This document shows, one piece after another, positions 19,939 through 30,298 of a stretch of 64,000 bases of DNA (position 1 is its first letter; every line of letters starts with the position of its first letter). The position numbers and the translations under genes are program-made. A model generated the notes under the pieces. The model was not told where the DNA came from and ran no database searches. It worked only from the letters and a program-made list of their open reading frames with translations. The DNA is from an uncultured Pelagibacteraceae bacterium (GTDB lineage: Bacteria; Pseudomonadota; Alphaproteobacteria; Pelagibacterales; Pelagibacteraceae), in the NCBI GenBank assembly GCA_902623975.1, contig CACNVR010000002.1, positions 1-64,000 on the forward strand, given 5' to 3'.

Positions 19939-20718
19939 GTGAAAAATTTTTATAGAGTATTATCATTAGTTACCTTAATATTTTTGATACCATTCAATTT
20001 GAATTCTGCCGAAAAGATTGAATATTTGAAAACTGATTGGAGTTTTAAAGGACTTTTTGGAAAGTTTGACAGAGGAGCTCTTCAGAGAGGATATCAAGTT
20101 TACACCGAAGTTTGTTCTTCTTGCCATTCAATGAAGTATCTTAGTTATAGAAATTTAGCAGAAAAAGGTGGCCCAGAATTTACAATAGAACAAGCAAAGG
20201 CAATTGCTGCATCTTTTGAGGTCAAGGATGGACCAAATGCAGATGGTGATATGTTTACAAGACCTGGGAGGTTGTCAGATAAGTTTGTTATGCCGTATGA
20301 TAATGTTAAAGCAGCTCAGGCAGCTAACGGAGGAGCATATCCACCTGACATGTCGGTTTTAGTTAAGGCTAGAGGTGGTGGTGTGGATTATATTTACTCA
20401 CTTCTTCAAGGTTATGAAGATCCACCAGCAGGTATTTCTCTAGATGATGGCGTTTACTACAATAAGTATATGTACGGAAATAAAATCAAAATGTCCAATC
20501 AACTTTCAGATGGATTGGTTGAGTATGGAGATGGAACAAAATCAACTGTAGAACAAATGTCAAAAGATGTAACAACATTTTTAATGTGGGCAGCAGAGCC
20601 CCACTTGGAGTCCAGACACCAAATGGGCTTTAAGGTTATCGTGTATTTAACGATTTTGACTATTCTAGTTTATTTTAGTATGAAAAGAATTTGGTCACGT
20701 ATTAAAACGGAAGTTTAA
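19939..20718 (+). CDS. petC: Cytochrome c1 (GTG start)
   Basis: YTEVCSSCHSMKYLSYRNL heme motif; C-terminal TM; directly follows petB. Confidence 0.96.
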   Translation: MKNFYRVLSLVTLIFLIPFNLNSAEKIEYLKTDWSFKGLFGKFDRGALQRGYQVYTEVCSSCHSMKYLSYRNLAEKGGPEFTIEQAKAIAASFEVKDGPNADGDMFTRPGRLSDKFVMPYDNVKAAQAANGGAYPPDMSVLVKARGGGVDYIYSLLQGYEDPPAGISLDDGVYYNKYMYGNKIKMSNQLSDGLVEYGDGTKSTVEQMSKDVTTFLMWAAEPHLESRHQMGFKVIVYLTILTILVYFSMKRIWSRIKTEV

Positions 20719-21768
20719 TACATCTCCGTCTTTTACAATATAGTCTTTTCCCTCAAGTCTCATTTTACCATTATTTTTGGAATTTACCCACCCACCATTA
20801 TTAATGAAATCATTATATGATACCGTTTCAGCACGAATAAAACCTTTCTCAAAATCTGTGTGAATTTCGCCAGCTGCCTTGGGAGCGGTACAGTTTTTTT
20901 GAATTGTCCATGCTCTTGTTTCCTCTGGTCCAGAGGTAAAAAAGGTATCTAACTCAAGAATTTCATAACCTTTTTGAATTAATTGATCTAATCCTGTATC
21001 TTTTAAACCGATCATTTCCATATAATTTTTCTTTTCATTAATTTCTAATTCATTTATTTGATTTTCAATATCAGCAGAAATAATCATTGTCTTTTCTGAG
21101 CCATATTTATCAATAAAGTTTTTTGTGTAATCATTTCCATCATGAACACTTTTTTCGTCTACATTACATACAAATATCTTAGACTTTAAAGATAATAACC
21201 CACTTTGATTAAGCTGCTTTTTATCAAATTTTGATTTTAAAATAGAAATATCTTTTGAATTATTAATGCATTCTAATGCCTCTTTAAGGAGTAAAAGTTG
21301 ACCTTCATCTAAATTTTTTTTATTATTTTTTTCTAACCGTTTTTGTAAAGATTCAAGATCTGCTAACATCATTTCAGTTTCAATAATTTCCAGATCTCTT
21401 ATAGGATCAACATTGGGATTTACGTTTTGTATATCACTAGAGTCAAAACACCTAATCATATGGATGATTGCATCAACTTCTCTTATATGAGAAAGAAATT
21501 TATTACCCAAACCTTCTCCTTTTGATGCTCCCTTGACTAATCCAGCAATATCAACAAAAGAAATAGAAGTATTAATAATTTTTTTTGATTTGGAAATTTT
21601 TGCTAGGTTATCTAATCTTTTATCAGGGACAGGCACGACTCCAATATTTGGGTCAATTGTACAAAATGGAAAATTTGCAGCTTGAGCTTTATTTGAATTA
21701 GTTAATGCATTGAAAAGAGTTGATTTACCAACATTAGGTAATCCAACTATTCCACACTTGAAACTCAT
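20695..21768 (-). CDS. ychF: Redox-regulated ATPase YchF
   Basis: [58 protein letters not shown]-terminal TGS. Confidence 0.98.
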   Translation of the reverse strand: MSFKCGIVGLPNVGKSTLFNALTNSNKAQAANFPFCTIDPNIGVVPVPDKRLDNLAKISKSKKIINTSISFVDIAGLVKGASKGEGLGNKFLSHIREVDAIIHMIRCFDSSDIQNVNPNVDPIRDLEIIETEMMLADLESLQKRLEKNNKKNLDEGQLLLLKEALECINNSKDISILKSKFDKKQLNQSGLLSLKSKIFVCNVDEKSVHDGNDYTKNFIDKYGSEKTMIISADIENQINELEINEKKNYMEMIGLKDTGLDQLIQKGYEILELDTFFTSGPEETRAWTIQKNCTAPKAAGEIHTDFEKGFIRAETVSYNDFINNGGWVNSKNNGKMRLEGKDYIVKDGDVLNFRFNT

Positions 21769-22328
21769 TGTTTGTTATTTACAGTGCTAGAAAATAAGTC
21801 TAGTTTTTTTTCAACTAAAAATAAAATTGAGTCAGTTATATCTTTCGACATCTTTTCAATACCTATAGCTTCATCCTCATCAAAATTTTGCAAAACATAA
21901 TCTGCGACTTCAATATTTTCTTTAGGTTTTCCTATGCCTATTCGAACTCGTGAATAATCTTTACCTATAAATTTATCAATAGATGCTATTCCATTATGGC
22001 CTGCGCTAGAGCCCCCAAATTTAGTTTTTATTTTTCCAAACTCTACGTCCAAATCGTCATGAAAAACTATTACATCTTCTGCATCAATCTTAAAATATTC
22101 TATTAGTTCTCTGATACATATGCCAGAATTATTCATAAAAGTTAAAGGCTTAATAGCATAAACTTTTTTATTACCAATTGTTCCTGTAGTTAATAAGCCT
22201 TTAAATTTTGGTTTTTGTTTTGATAAACTAAATTTTTTGTTTATTGAGTCAATTATCTTAAAACCAACATTGTGGCGATTGTTTTCACTATCAGGTGTTG
22301 GATTACCCAATCCTACGAATAAAAGCAT
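21765..22328 (-). CDS. pth: Peptidyl-tRNA hydrolase
   Basis: LFVGLGNPTPDSENNRHNVGF; KPLTFMNNSG; VFHDDLDVEFGKIKTKFGGSSAGHNGIASI. Confidence 0.98.
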   Translation of the reverse strand: MLLFVGLGNPTPDSENNRHNVGFKIIDSINKKFSLSKQKPKFKGLLTTGTIGNKKVYAIKPLTFMNNSGICIRELIEYFKIDAEDVIVFHDDLDVEFGKIKTKFGGSSAGHNGIASIDKFIGKDYSRVRIGIGKPKENIEVADYVLQNFDEDEAIGIEKMSKDITDSILFLVEKKLDLFSSTVNNKQ

Positions 22329-22362
22329 AAAAAAATGAGACTAAATTTTCAATTTAAATTAA

Positions 22363-23106
22363 TTATTTTTTTTCGTCAGAAGATTTTTTTTCAGGAGCTT
22401 TTTTATCATCTCCCTCTTTTTTATCACCTTTAGCTCCATCCGCAGGTGATTTGTCACCGTCTGCAGCTGCAGCTGCTCCTTCGGCACTCTCTGTACCTTC
22501 CTCACCTTCTGCTGCTTCTGCTTCAGCTGGTTTTTCAGGTTCTTTCATCACTGTAGGTGCCGCTAGTGTAGCAATAACAAAATCTCTTCCTTGAATGGTT
22601 GGTGTAACTTCAGGATCTAAATTCACAGATGAAATTTTAAAGCTGGAACCTATATCAACACCATCCAAATCTAATGTTAAATTTTCTGGTATTTTTTCAC
22701 TAGGACATTTTAATTCAACTTTTCTTCTTACAATATTTAAAACTCCGCCTCTTTTAAGCCCTGGTGATTTTTCATGATTAATAAAATTTACCGGTACCTC
22801 AATTTTAATTTGCACACCAGGAAGCACTCTTAGGAAATCTACGTGAGTTGGTTCATCACTCAAAATATGATATTTAACTTCTCTAGGTAGAACATTTTGT
22901 GTTTTTCCATCTACATTCAATGCGATAATATTTGATAAAAAATTTTCTTTTTCAAGAAGCACTTTAAGTAATTTTTTTGAGATTGAAATTTTTTGGTTCT
23001 CATCTTTTCCACCATATATAATAGCTGGAACATTTCCATCATTTCGAATAGAATTTAGTTGTCCCTTTGTAGAGTTGTTTCTTGTGTTTGCTTCTAATGA
23101 ATTCAT
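22363..23106 (-). CDS. rplY: 50S ribosomal protein L25/Ctc with long acidic-lysine-rich C-terminal tail
   Basis: RNDGNVPAIIYGG; VLPREVKYHILSDEPTHVDFLRV; C-terminal AEAAEGEEGTESAEGAAAAADGDKSPADGAKGDKKEGDDKK low-complexity tail. Confidence 0.95.
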   Translation of the reverse strand: MNSLEANTRNNSTKGQLNSIRNDGNVPAIIYGGKDENQKISISKKLLKVLLEKENFLSNIIALNVDGKTQNVLPREVKYHILSDEPTHVDFLRVLPGVQIKIEVPVNFINHEKSPGLKRGGVLNIVRRKVELKCPSEKIPENLTLDLDGVDIGSSFKISSVNLDPEVTPTIQGRDFVIATLAAPTVMKEPEKPAEAEAAEGEEGTESAEGAAAAADGDKSPADGAKGDKKEGDDKKAPEKKSSDEKK

Positions 23107-23149
23107 AAAGATCAGCTTTTTAACTCATGTTTATAAATAATCAAGGTAA

Positions 23150-24082
23150 TTATTTAAATAAATCTGAAACTGATGTAGAATTAGATATTCTTTTAATTGC
23201 TTCCCCCATTAAGGCAGAAATTGGTAAAACTTCTATATTTTTTACATTTTTTGTTTTTTCCATGTTGTCTATTGTGTCGGTAATTACTAAATTTTTAATT
23301 ACTGAGTTTTTAATTTTTTTAACTGCATTACCACTTAAAACTCCATGAGTAATGTAAACATAAACTTCTTTGGCACCTCTTGCTTTTAAAGCTTTAGCTG
23401 AATTTATAATTGTCCCCCCTGAGTCAATTATGTCATCAACAATTATACATGTTTGATCTTTTACATCTCCAATTACGTTCATTACTTGAGATTGTCCAGG
23501 TTTTGGTCTTCTTTTATCAACTATTGCCAAACCTACATTCAAAAGTTTACCAAGTGCTCGTGCTCTTTCAGTACCCCCAACATCAGGGGCAACACAAATT
23601 ATTTTTTTACTTTTAATTTTTTTTCTTACATGTCTTGCAAATATTGGAGTTGCAAATAAATTGTCTACAGGAATATCAAAAAAACCTTGAATTTGACCTG
23701 CATGTAAGTCGACAGTCACAACCCGATCAGCTCCTGCTTTAGTTATTAAATTTGAAACTAGTTTTGCAGATATTGAAGTTCTTGGAACAACTTTACGATC
23801 TTGCCTTGCATAACCAAAATAAGGGATAACAGCTGTAATGTTTTTTGCTGATGATCTTTTGAGAGCATCTATTGAAAGCAACAATTCCATTAAGTTATCA
23901 TTTGCAGGAGATGAAACAGATTGGATTATAAAAATACTATTTCCTCTAATATTTTCGTTTATTTCTATATATATTTCTCCGTCTGCAAATTTTCTTATAC
24001 TTGAATTGACCAATTTTGTTTTCAAATACTTTGCAATATTTTTGCTAAGAATCTTATTACTATTTCCAGTTAATAATTTCAT
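23150..24082 (-). CDS. prs: Ribose-phosphate pyrophosphokinase
   Basis: PYFGYARQDRKVVPRTSISAKLVSNLI; VVTVDLHAGQIQGFFDIPVDNL; CIIVDDIIDSGGTI. Confidence 0.98.
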   Translation of the reverse strand: MKLLTGNSNKILSKNIAKYLKTKLVNSSIRKFADGEIYIEINENIRGNSIFIIQSVSSPANDNLMELLLSIDALKRSSAKNITAVIPYFGYARQDRKVVPRTSISAKLVSNLITKAGADRVVTVDLHAGQIQGFFDIPVDNLFATPIFARHVRKKIKSKKIICVAPDVGGTERARALGKLLNVGLAIVDKRRPKPGQSQVMNVIGDVKDQTCIIVDDIIDSGGTIINSAKALKARGAKEVYVYITHGVLSGNAVKKIKNSVIKNLVITDTIDNMEKTKNVKNIEVLPISALMGEAIKRISNSTSVSDLFK

Positions 24083-24090
24083 TGAAAAGA

Positions 24091-24852
24091 TTAATTAATC
24101 ATAATTATTGAAATATTTCTACCATAATCATTATGTCCTAACTTAAGAGAACGTCTTGCACTAAAAAAATTATTATTTTTACTAAATGTATCGATGTTTA
24201 TTGTGTCAATTTTTGTTATTTGCTTTGAAATAAGTTGAGATTTAATGAAATTAGGCAAATTAAAAAAAATTTTCTTTTTCTTAATTCTAAAAAATATTTT
24301 GTTCTTCTTGTCTCTTTTGATAAATTTGTACTTAAAATCTTTTCCTACCTCATAGCTTTGTTGTCTTATACATGGTCCAATCACTGCAATAATACTTTTT
24401 TTTGTACAACCTATTTTTATCATAAAATTAATTACTTTACTGATAATTCCCTTGAAGGCTCCTTTCCACCCAGCATGAATTGCTGCAATAACATTTTTTT
24501 TAGTATCGTATAGTAATACGGGAGTACAATCTGCAGTTAAAACTGCAATGGGTATTTTTTTTTGATCAGTGATAATTGCATCAGCTTTAAACTTTTTTTT
24601 TTTAAATTTATGCTGATTACCAACAAAAATAAATTTATCACTATGGATTTGGTTTACCAAAAAGATTTTTTTAGCTTTTTTATTAATTCTATTTCTTACA
24701 ATTTTTAAGTTTTCTCTAATTTTACTTATTTTATCTTTTGAACCAGGCCCACAATTTAGACTTTTGTATATACCACTCGATTTTCCTCCTTTGCTATTAA
24801 AAAAACCATGATTAATTTTTTTTTCTTTAGATAAAATTTTAGATTTGATCAA
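24091..24852 (-). CDS. pgeF: PgeF/YfiH (LACC1/DUF152) multicopper polyphenol oxidoreductase family
   Basis: VLTADCTPVLLYD; AAIHAGWKGAFKGI; IGPCIRQQSYEVG. Confidence 0.93.
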   Translation of the reverse strand: MIKSKILSKEKKINHGFFNSKGGKSSGIYKSLNCGPGSKDKISKIRENLKIVRNRINKKAKKIFLVNQIHSDKFIFVGNQHKFKKKKFKADAIITDQKKIPIAVLTADCTPVLLYDTKKNVIAAIHAGWKGAFKGIISKVINFMIKIGCTKKSIIAVIGPCIRQQSYEVGKDFKYKFIKRDKKNKIFFRIKKKKIFFNLPNFIKSQLISKQITKIDTINIDTFSKNNNFFSARRSLKLGHNDYGRNISIIMIN

Positions 24853-24854
24853 AT

Positions 24855-25901
24855 TTAAAATCCTAATTTAAATTTATTATTTATATTTTTTATCAACATT
24901 ACTTTGAACACTAACCCCATTTGGTTTTTGCCTATTAATTTTTCAAGTCTATAATGAATGTCAGCTTTTTTAAGAAAATTTAAATTTTGAGATATAATTT
25001 CAGCTCTATATTTAATACCCATATTCAAAAGAAATTCTCTTTGAGTTGTAAAATTAATTTTTAAACCACCCATTTGTTTTGTAAATTTTTTAAAAAGCTC
25101 AAAATTAATGTTATGCGTAATATCTATATTGCCGATATTACTCAAAATATTGTCAAATTTGTGATTTGAAATTGCTTTCAAAGTATTTTTCATTTTTTTT
25201 TGGTTATATCCATAATCTATTAACAACAATCCACCTGTGTTTTTTTTTATTATTCTAGATATTTCTCTTAAATAACCTAATCCCTCTTGAGAATATTCAA
25301 TAAAATTTTGGTTATGTGATATTTTAAACTTAATCTGATGTTCTATTTTTCTGAGATCAACTTTTTTTTTGAAAAAAAAAGGTTTTTTTCTATTATCTAG
25401 ATTTACAAATTTTTCATACCATACGTTATTGATTTTTCTAAAATGTTTGATAGCGAGAGAATCAAAAAATTCATTCGCAAGAAATATGCAAGGCAACTTT
25501 CCTAAATTTTCAAATTTAGAAAACCAAAATATTTTATTGCCTATTAATTTTTTTTTTTGGATTTTTCTCAACATAGGACTTTTTTCATGAATAACAAAAT
25601 TGCAAGCATTATTGAAAGATGGAAATTTTTTAAAACTTTCAATAAGAATTTTCATCATTTCTCCATTCCCCGCTCCAAGTTCAATTATATTTAACTTTTT
25701 TGGAGAACCTAGACTTTGCCAGAAACTTATTATCCAAATAGCTAAACTTTCAGAAAAAAGTCTAGATATGTTTGGTGCAGTTATGAAGTCACCCTTTTTA
25801 CCAAAAGGATTTTTTTTCATATAGTAACCAAACTTTTTATGATAGAGACTAAAATTTATGAACTCATCTAGAGGTAGTCTAAATTTTTTTTTTAAATTCA
25901 T
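24855..25901 (-). CDS. SAM-dependent methyltransferase, NDUFAF7/MidA family
   Basis: FGYYMKKNPFGKKGDFITAPNISRLFSESLAIWI; IIELGAGNGEMMKILIE; FLANEFFDSLAIK. Confidence 0.9.
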   Translation of the reverse strand: MNLKKKFRLPLDEFINFSLYHKKFGYYMKKNPFGKKGDFITAPNISRLFSESLAIWIISFWQSLGSPKKLNIIELGAGNGEMMKILIESFKKFPSFNNACNFVIHEKSPMLRKIQKKKLIGNKIFWFSKFENLGKLPCIFLANEFFDSLAIKHFRKINNVWYEKFVNLDNRKKPFFFKKKVDLRKIEHQIKFKISHNQNFIEYSQEGLGYLREISRIIKKNTGGLLLIDYGYNQKKMKNTLKAISNHKFDNILSNIGNIDITHNINFELFKKFTKQMGGLKINFTTQREFLLNMGIKYRAEIISQNLNFLKKADIHYRLEKLIGKNQMGLVFKVMLIKNINNKFKLGF

Positions 25902-26661
25902 ACCTACTCATTATTAAATAACTTCCGATTAACAAAAATATAAAACTAATTATTTGACCCATTGTAAGATTTAAGAATAAATATCCCAACTGCTCATCCG
26001 GAACCCTATAAAACTCAATAATAAATCTAAAAGTAGAGTAAAAAACTAGAAATATTCCAGATATCAAACCTTGGGTTTCCAAAAATTTTTTTTTATGAAA
26101 ATAAAGTAATATTAGAAATAAAATAAATCCCTCAAAAAATGCTTCATATAATTGTGATGGATGTCGATACAATTCATCAATTAATACAAATTTTACAGCC
26201 CAAGGAACATTTGATTCAAATCCGTAGAGTTCTGAATTTATAAAGTTTGCAACTCTTCCAAAAAAAATACCAATTGGAGAAACCAGTGCAATGATGTCTA
26301 AATATCTGAATGGTTTATCATTGTTTTTCTTTGCGAACCAAATACTGGCAAAAAAAATTCCCAGAACACCTCCATGAAATGACATACCACCTTGCCAAAT
26401 TTTAAAAGCATCTTGTAAATTATTCAAATAATAATTCGGATTATAAAATAAGATATAACCTAATCTTCCTCCTATGATTATTCCTAAGATTACATAAGTT
26501 ATGTAGTCGTCAAATTTTTGTTTTAAATTATTATCACGAAGAAAAAAATTTCTACCAATATGCCATCCAAGTAATATTCCAAAAATATAAGCTAAAGAAT
26601 ACCATCTTATTTCTATTGATAAAATTTCAAACGCTACTGGGTCAAAATTATTAATGAACAT
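25879..26661 (-). CDS. lgt: Prolipoprotein diacylglyceryl transferase
   Basis: GGRLGYILFYN; GGMSFHGGVLG; FFGRVANFINSELYG; HPSQLYEAFFEG. Confidence 0.97.
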   Translation of the reverse strand: MFINNFDPVAFEILSIEIRWYSLAYIFGILLGWHIGRNFFLRDNNLKQKFDDYITYVILGIIIGGRLGYILFYNPNYYLNNLQDAFKIWQGGMSFHGGVLGIFFASIWFAKKNNDKPFRYLDIIALVSPIGIFFGRVANFINSELYGFESNVPWAVKFVLIDELYRHPSQLYEAFFEGFILFLILLYFHKKKFLETQGLISGIFLVFYSTFRFIIEFYRVPDEQLGYLFLNLTMGQIISFIFLLIGSYLIMSRYEFKKKI

Positions 26662-26707
26662 TTTGAATAATAATTATAAGATATTATTGTAGAGATTATT
26701 ATAAATT

Positions 26708-26956
26708 ATGAAAAATTCAAAGTTTGTTATTGATAAATTTGCTAAATTATTAGAACAAGGTTTGCTCACATCAAAAGATGTGGGAAATGAATTAATGTCA
26801 ATTTTAAAATCTAAAAGAGATGAAGTAGTTTTTAGAATGAAATTAACCAGCAAAGATGAATTTGATGTTTTATCAAAAAGGGTTGAAAATCTTGAAGCTA
26901 TAATTCAAAAATTAAAAAAACAGAAAAAAAAAGTTAAACGGGCAAAAAGATCTTAA
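26708..26956 (+). CDS. UbiK/BMFP-like accessory factor
   Basis: 82 aa; central KSKRDEVVFRMKLTSKDEFDVLSKRVENLEAIIQKL resembles BMFP-domain coiled coil. Confidence 0.75.
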   Translation: MKNSKFVIDKFAKLLEQGLLTSKDVGNELMSILKSKRDEVVFRMKLTSKDEFDVLSKRVENLEAIIQKLKKQKKKVKRAKRS

Positions 26957-28253
26957 CTCCAAGACCATTCATTGTGGATTTTTCCAATTTTATGTTTCCT
27001 CCATGTGATCTGATAATATCTGATGCTATAGATAATCCTAGACCAACACTAGATTTTGAACCTGCTCTTCCTTTATCAATTTTATAAAAAGGTTTAAATA
27101 CATTTTCATATTCCTCGTGTGGTATGCCAGGTCCATTATCCTCTATTTTGATGAATATGTTGTTGGTGCTTTTTGATAATTCTACATTAACTTTGTCACC
27201 ATATTTAATAGCGTTATCAATTAAATTATTAATACATCTTTTTATCAAATTTTTTCTTCCATTAATGTTGATTTTGGCAGGTAGTTTTAGGTGAATATTA
27301 TTATTATTATATTTTCTTATCGTCTCATCAATCAAATCTGAAAGGCAAAATTGCTCATTTTTTTCCAAAAAAGAAGAACTTGTAAATTGGAGATACTCAT
27401 TTAGCATTTTTTCCATCTCATCTATGTCTTCAGTTAATTTGATCGCTAGTTTTTCATCTTTAATAAAAGCCACTTGTAATTTCATTCTTGTTAAAGGAGT
27501 TCTTAAATCATGACTTATACCAGACAACATTTCTGATCTTTGTTTAAGATGTCTTACAATTCTTTTTCTCATTTTATCGAATTCATATCCTGCTTGTCTT
27601 ATTTCTGCTGCACCAGAAGGTTTAAATTCCTCGATTTCCTCACCTTTACCAAATTTCTCTGCAACTTTAGCAAGATTTGTAATTGGCCTTGTTTGATTTT
27701 TTAAAAAAATAAGAGATATAAAAACCATGATTATCGCAGGGACAGTTATCCATAGTGCAAATATTCTAGCTGAGGAACTTGTTACTCTATCTTTTGGAAC
27801 CAAAAATTTAAAATAACCATTTTGATATTTTACTCTTAAATCAATTAATTCCTTATAGTTAATTGTGTTAAACCAAAAATTGTTATTTCCAAATTTGGAT
27901 TTTAACTCTCTTCTTAATGTTCGATCAATTGGACTAAACCACCTTTCATCATAACTATAATTGAATGAGTCATCTTGAACATATTCAATGTTTAAATCCT
28001 GGTAAACTGAAAAAAGATTTGTAATTTCATCTTTATTGTATTTTTCATCGCTGTAAACTTCTATAAAAGTATTTATTTCATTGACTAGAGCTCTAGTCAT
28101 ACCTTTGTTAGTTTTTATCCAAAGACTATCGAAAAATACAAAAGTCACTACGATTTGCAAAACGATCACAGGAATTGCTACAATTAGCAGTGCTCTATAA
28201 AATAATCTTTTTGGAAGAATATTCTTAACAAACTTATTCAATCCATAAAACAT
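26934..28253 (-). CDS. Sensor histidine kinase (EnvZ-like)
   Basis: Two TM regions, HAMP, SGISHDLRTPLTRMKLQV H-box, DNAIKYG N-box, GPGIP, SVGLGLSI. Confidence 0.93.
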   Translation of the reverse strand: MFYGLNKFVKNILPKRLFYRALLIVAIPVIVLQIVVTFVFFDSLWIKTNKGMTRALVNEINTFIEVYSDEKYNKDEITNLFSVYQDLNIEYVQDDSFNYSYDERWFSPIDRTLRRELKSKFGNNNFWFNTINYKELIDLRVKYQNGYFKFLVPKDRVTSSSARIFALWITVPAIIMVFISLIFLKNQTRPITNLAKVAEKFGKGEEIEEFKPSGAAEIRQAGYEFDKMRKRIVRHLKQRSEMLSGISHDLRTPLTRMKLQVAFIKDEKLAIKLTEDIDEMEKMLNEYLQFTSSSFLEKNEQFCLSDLIDETIRKYNNNNIHLKLPAKININGRKNLIKRCINNLIDNAIKYGDKVNVELSKSTNNIFIKIEDNGPGIPHEEYENVFKPFYKIDKGRAGSKSSVGLGLSIASDIIRSHGGNIKLEKSTMNGLGVKIFLPV

Positions 28254-28911
28254 AACCTGTACCTCTTACTGTTTGTAAAAATTTTGGGTTTTTTGGATTA
28301 ATTTCAATCTTTTTTCTAAGCCTTGTTATTATTACATCAATCGACCTTTCTTTATCCAAATCAATTAAATTACCGATATCTTCCCTCGAAAAAATTTTCC
28401 CTGGATTGTTTATCATTTGTTCAAGAATAATTTTTTCTGTATTATTGATCTTAAATTCTAAGCTATCTTTGAATATTATAAGTTTTTTTAAATCAATTTT
28501 TACGTTTTCAAATTCAATTATTTTTTTTTGACTGATTTTACTCGTTTTACTGAGTATATTTTTCATTCTTAGGATAAGTTCTTTGGGCTCAAATGGTTTT
28601 GGCAGGTAATCATCAGCACCAATTTGTAATCCCTCAACTCTTTCATTTGCTTCACCCTTAGCAGTTAAAAGTATTATGGGAGTGTCTAATTTCTTTCTAT
28701 TTTCTTGAATAAATTCCAAACCACTTTTTCCAGGCATCATTATATCCAAAATAATCAAATCATATTTGATAATATTAATTTTTTTTGATGCATCCTCAGC
28801 ACTAATGGCAGTATTAACTAAGTAATTATTTTCATTTAAATATTTTTTAACTAAGGATCTTATCCCCTCATCATCGTCAACTACCAAAATATGAGCAATA
28901 AAATTATCCAT
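28234..28911 (-). CDS. OmpR/PhoB-family response regulator (PetR-like by context)
   Basis: ILVVDDDEGIRSLV; LIILDIMMPGKSGLEF; ILLTAKGE; C-terminal winged helix DVIITRLRKKIEINPKNPKFLQTVRGTGYVL. Confidence 0.94.
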   Translation of the reverse strand: MDNFIAHILVVDDDEGIRSLVKKYLNENNYLVNTAISAEDASKKINIIKYDLIILDIMMPGKSGLEFIQENRKKLDTPIILLTAKGEANERVEGLQIGADDYLPKPFEPKELILRMKNILSKTSKISQKKIIEFENVKIDLKKLIIFKDSLEFKINNTEKIILEQMINNPGKIFSREDIGNLIDLDKERSIDVIITRLRKKIEINPKNPKFLQTVRGTGYVLWIE

Positions 28912-29341
28912 TTATTATTTTTTTTAAAACATTGTCAAAATTAATAACTTCCTCAGAACTTGAATTTAGTAATGCATTGTAAATTCTTTTTTTTTGTATT
29001 TCAAAAATTTCATTAAATACTTTTTTTCCTTTTTCATTCAAAAAAACATGCTTGATTCTAGTATCTTGTTGATCTTTTTTATATAAAATAATATCCAACT
29101 TAATCAAATCTTTCAGGACCCTGTTAAGACTTTGTTTTGTAACTTTAAGTTTATCTAATAATTCTGATATTGAAATACCTTCATACATTGATAATAAATG
29201 GATAACTTTTTGATGGGCTAGACCGATTGAATATTTATTAAGAACTTTTTTTGAATCTGAAAAAGTTTCCCTATAGCCCACAAATAGCTTTTCAATTAAA
29301 TCTTTTAATTGATCGTCTTTTAGATATAAAAGTTCTTTCAT
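28904..29341 (-). CDS. MarR-family regulator (PetP-like by context)
   Basis: ISISELLDKLKVTKQSLNRVLKDLIKLDIILYKKDQQDTRIKHVFLNEKG MarR wHTH; overlaps response regulator start. Confidence 0.9.
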   Translation of the reverse strand: MKELLYLKDDQLKDLIEKLFVGYRETFSDSKKVLNKYSIGLAHQKVIHLLSMYEGISISELLDKLKVTKQSLNRVLKDLIKLDIILYKKDQQDTRIKHVFLNEKGKKVFNEIFEIQKKRIYNALLNSSSEEVINFDNVLKKIING

Positions 29342-29416
29342 AATAGGTAAGTTATATTGACATATTATAGATACAAAGATATTTTTTAATAATAATTTTT
29401 TTAATAATATTCAAAA

Positions 29417-30298
29417 ATGATACCTTACGATAAGAGATCAGGAAAAATATGGTACAACGGCGAATTAGTTGATTGGTCAGAAGTTAAAGTACATGTACTT
29501 AGTCATGGCTTGCATTATGCAAGCTGTGTTTTTGAAGGCGAAAGAGTATATGATGGTTCTATATTTAAGTTAGAGGAACACACCTCAAGGTTATTCTATT
29601 CTGCTGAAAGAATGGGATTTGAAATCCCCTATACTGAGGATGAAATTAATGCAGCATGTAAAAAAATAATCACAACTCAAAAAGTTGAAAATGGATATGT
29701 AAGACCTGTTGCCTGGAGGGGAAGTGAAATGATGGCAATTTCTGCACAAAAAACAAAAATTCATGTAGCAATAGCAACATGGGAGTGGGGATCATACTTC
29801 GATCCAAAACTTAAAGTAGAAGGTATCAAATTAAATATTTCTAGCTGGAGAAGGCCTGCACCAAATACGATACCATGGGATACAAAAGCCTCAGGACTTT
29901 ATATGATTTGCACACTTTCAAAACATGAGGCTGAAAAACAGGGATATACGGACTCGTTGATGCTTGATCATGAGGGTAATGTTGCCGAAGCAACTGGAGC
30001 AAACATTTTTTTTAAAGACAAAAATGGTGAGTTGCACACTCCGACTCCCGACTCATTTTTGGATGGAATTACAAGAAGAACTGTTATTGAAATAGCAAAA
30101 TCAAAAAATATAAAAGTTCATGAAAGAAAAATTAAACCTGAGGAATTAAAGAGTTTTATCGGATGTTTTTTAACTGGAACAGCCGCAGAGGTAACACCAG
30201 TATCTTGTATTTCAGAATATCAGTTTAAAGTTTGTCAAATGATTATCGATCTTAATGAAAGTTATTTAGCTTTGGTAAAAAAAAGAAAAGCAGCCTAA
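29417..30298 (+). CDS. ilvE: Branched-chain amino acid aminotransferase
   Basis: GKIWYNGELVDWSEVKVHVLSHGLHYASCVFEGERVY; EAEKQGYTDSLMLDHEGNVAEATGANIFF. Confidence 0.96.
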   Translation: MIPYDKRSGKIWYNGELVDWSEVKVHVLSHGLHYASCVFEGERVYDGSIFKLEEHTSRLFYSAERMGFEIPYTEDEINAACKKIITTQKVENGYVRPVAWRGSEMMAISAQKTKIHVAIATWEWGSYFDPKLKVEGIKLNISSWRRPAPNTIPWDTKASGLYMICTLSKHEAEKQGYTDSLMLDHEGNVAEATGANIFFKDKNGELHTPTPDSFLDGITRRTVIEIAKSKNIKVHERKIKPEELKSFIGCFLTGTAAEVTPVSCISEYQFKVCQMIIDLNESYLALVKKRKAA

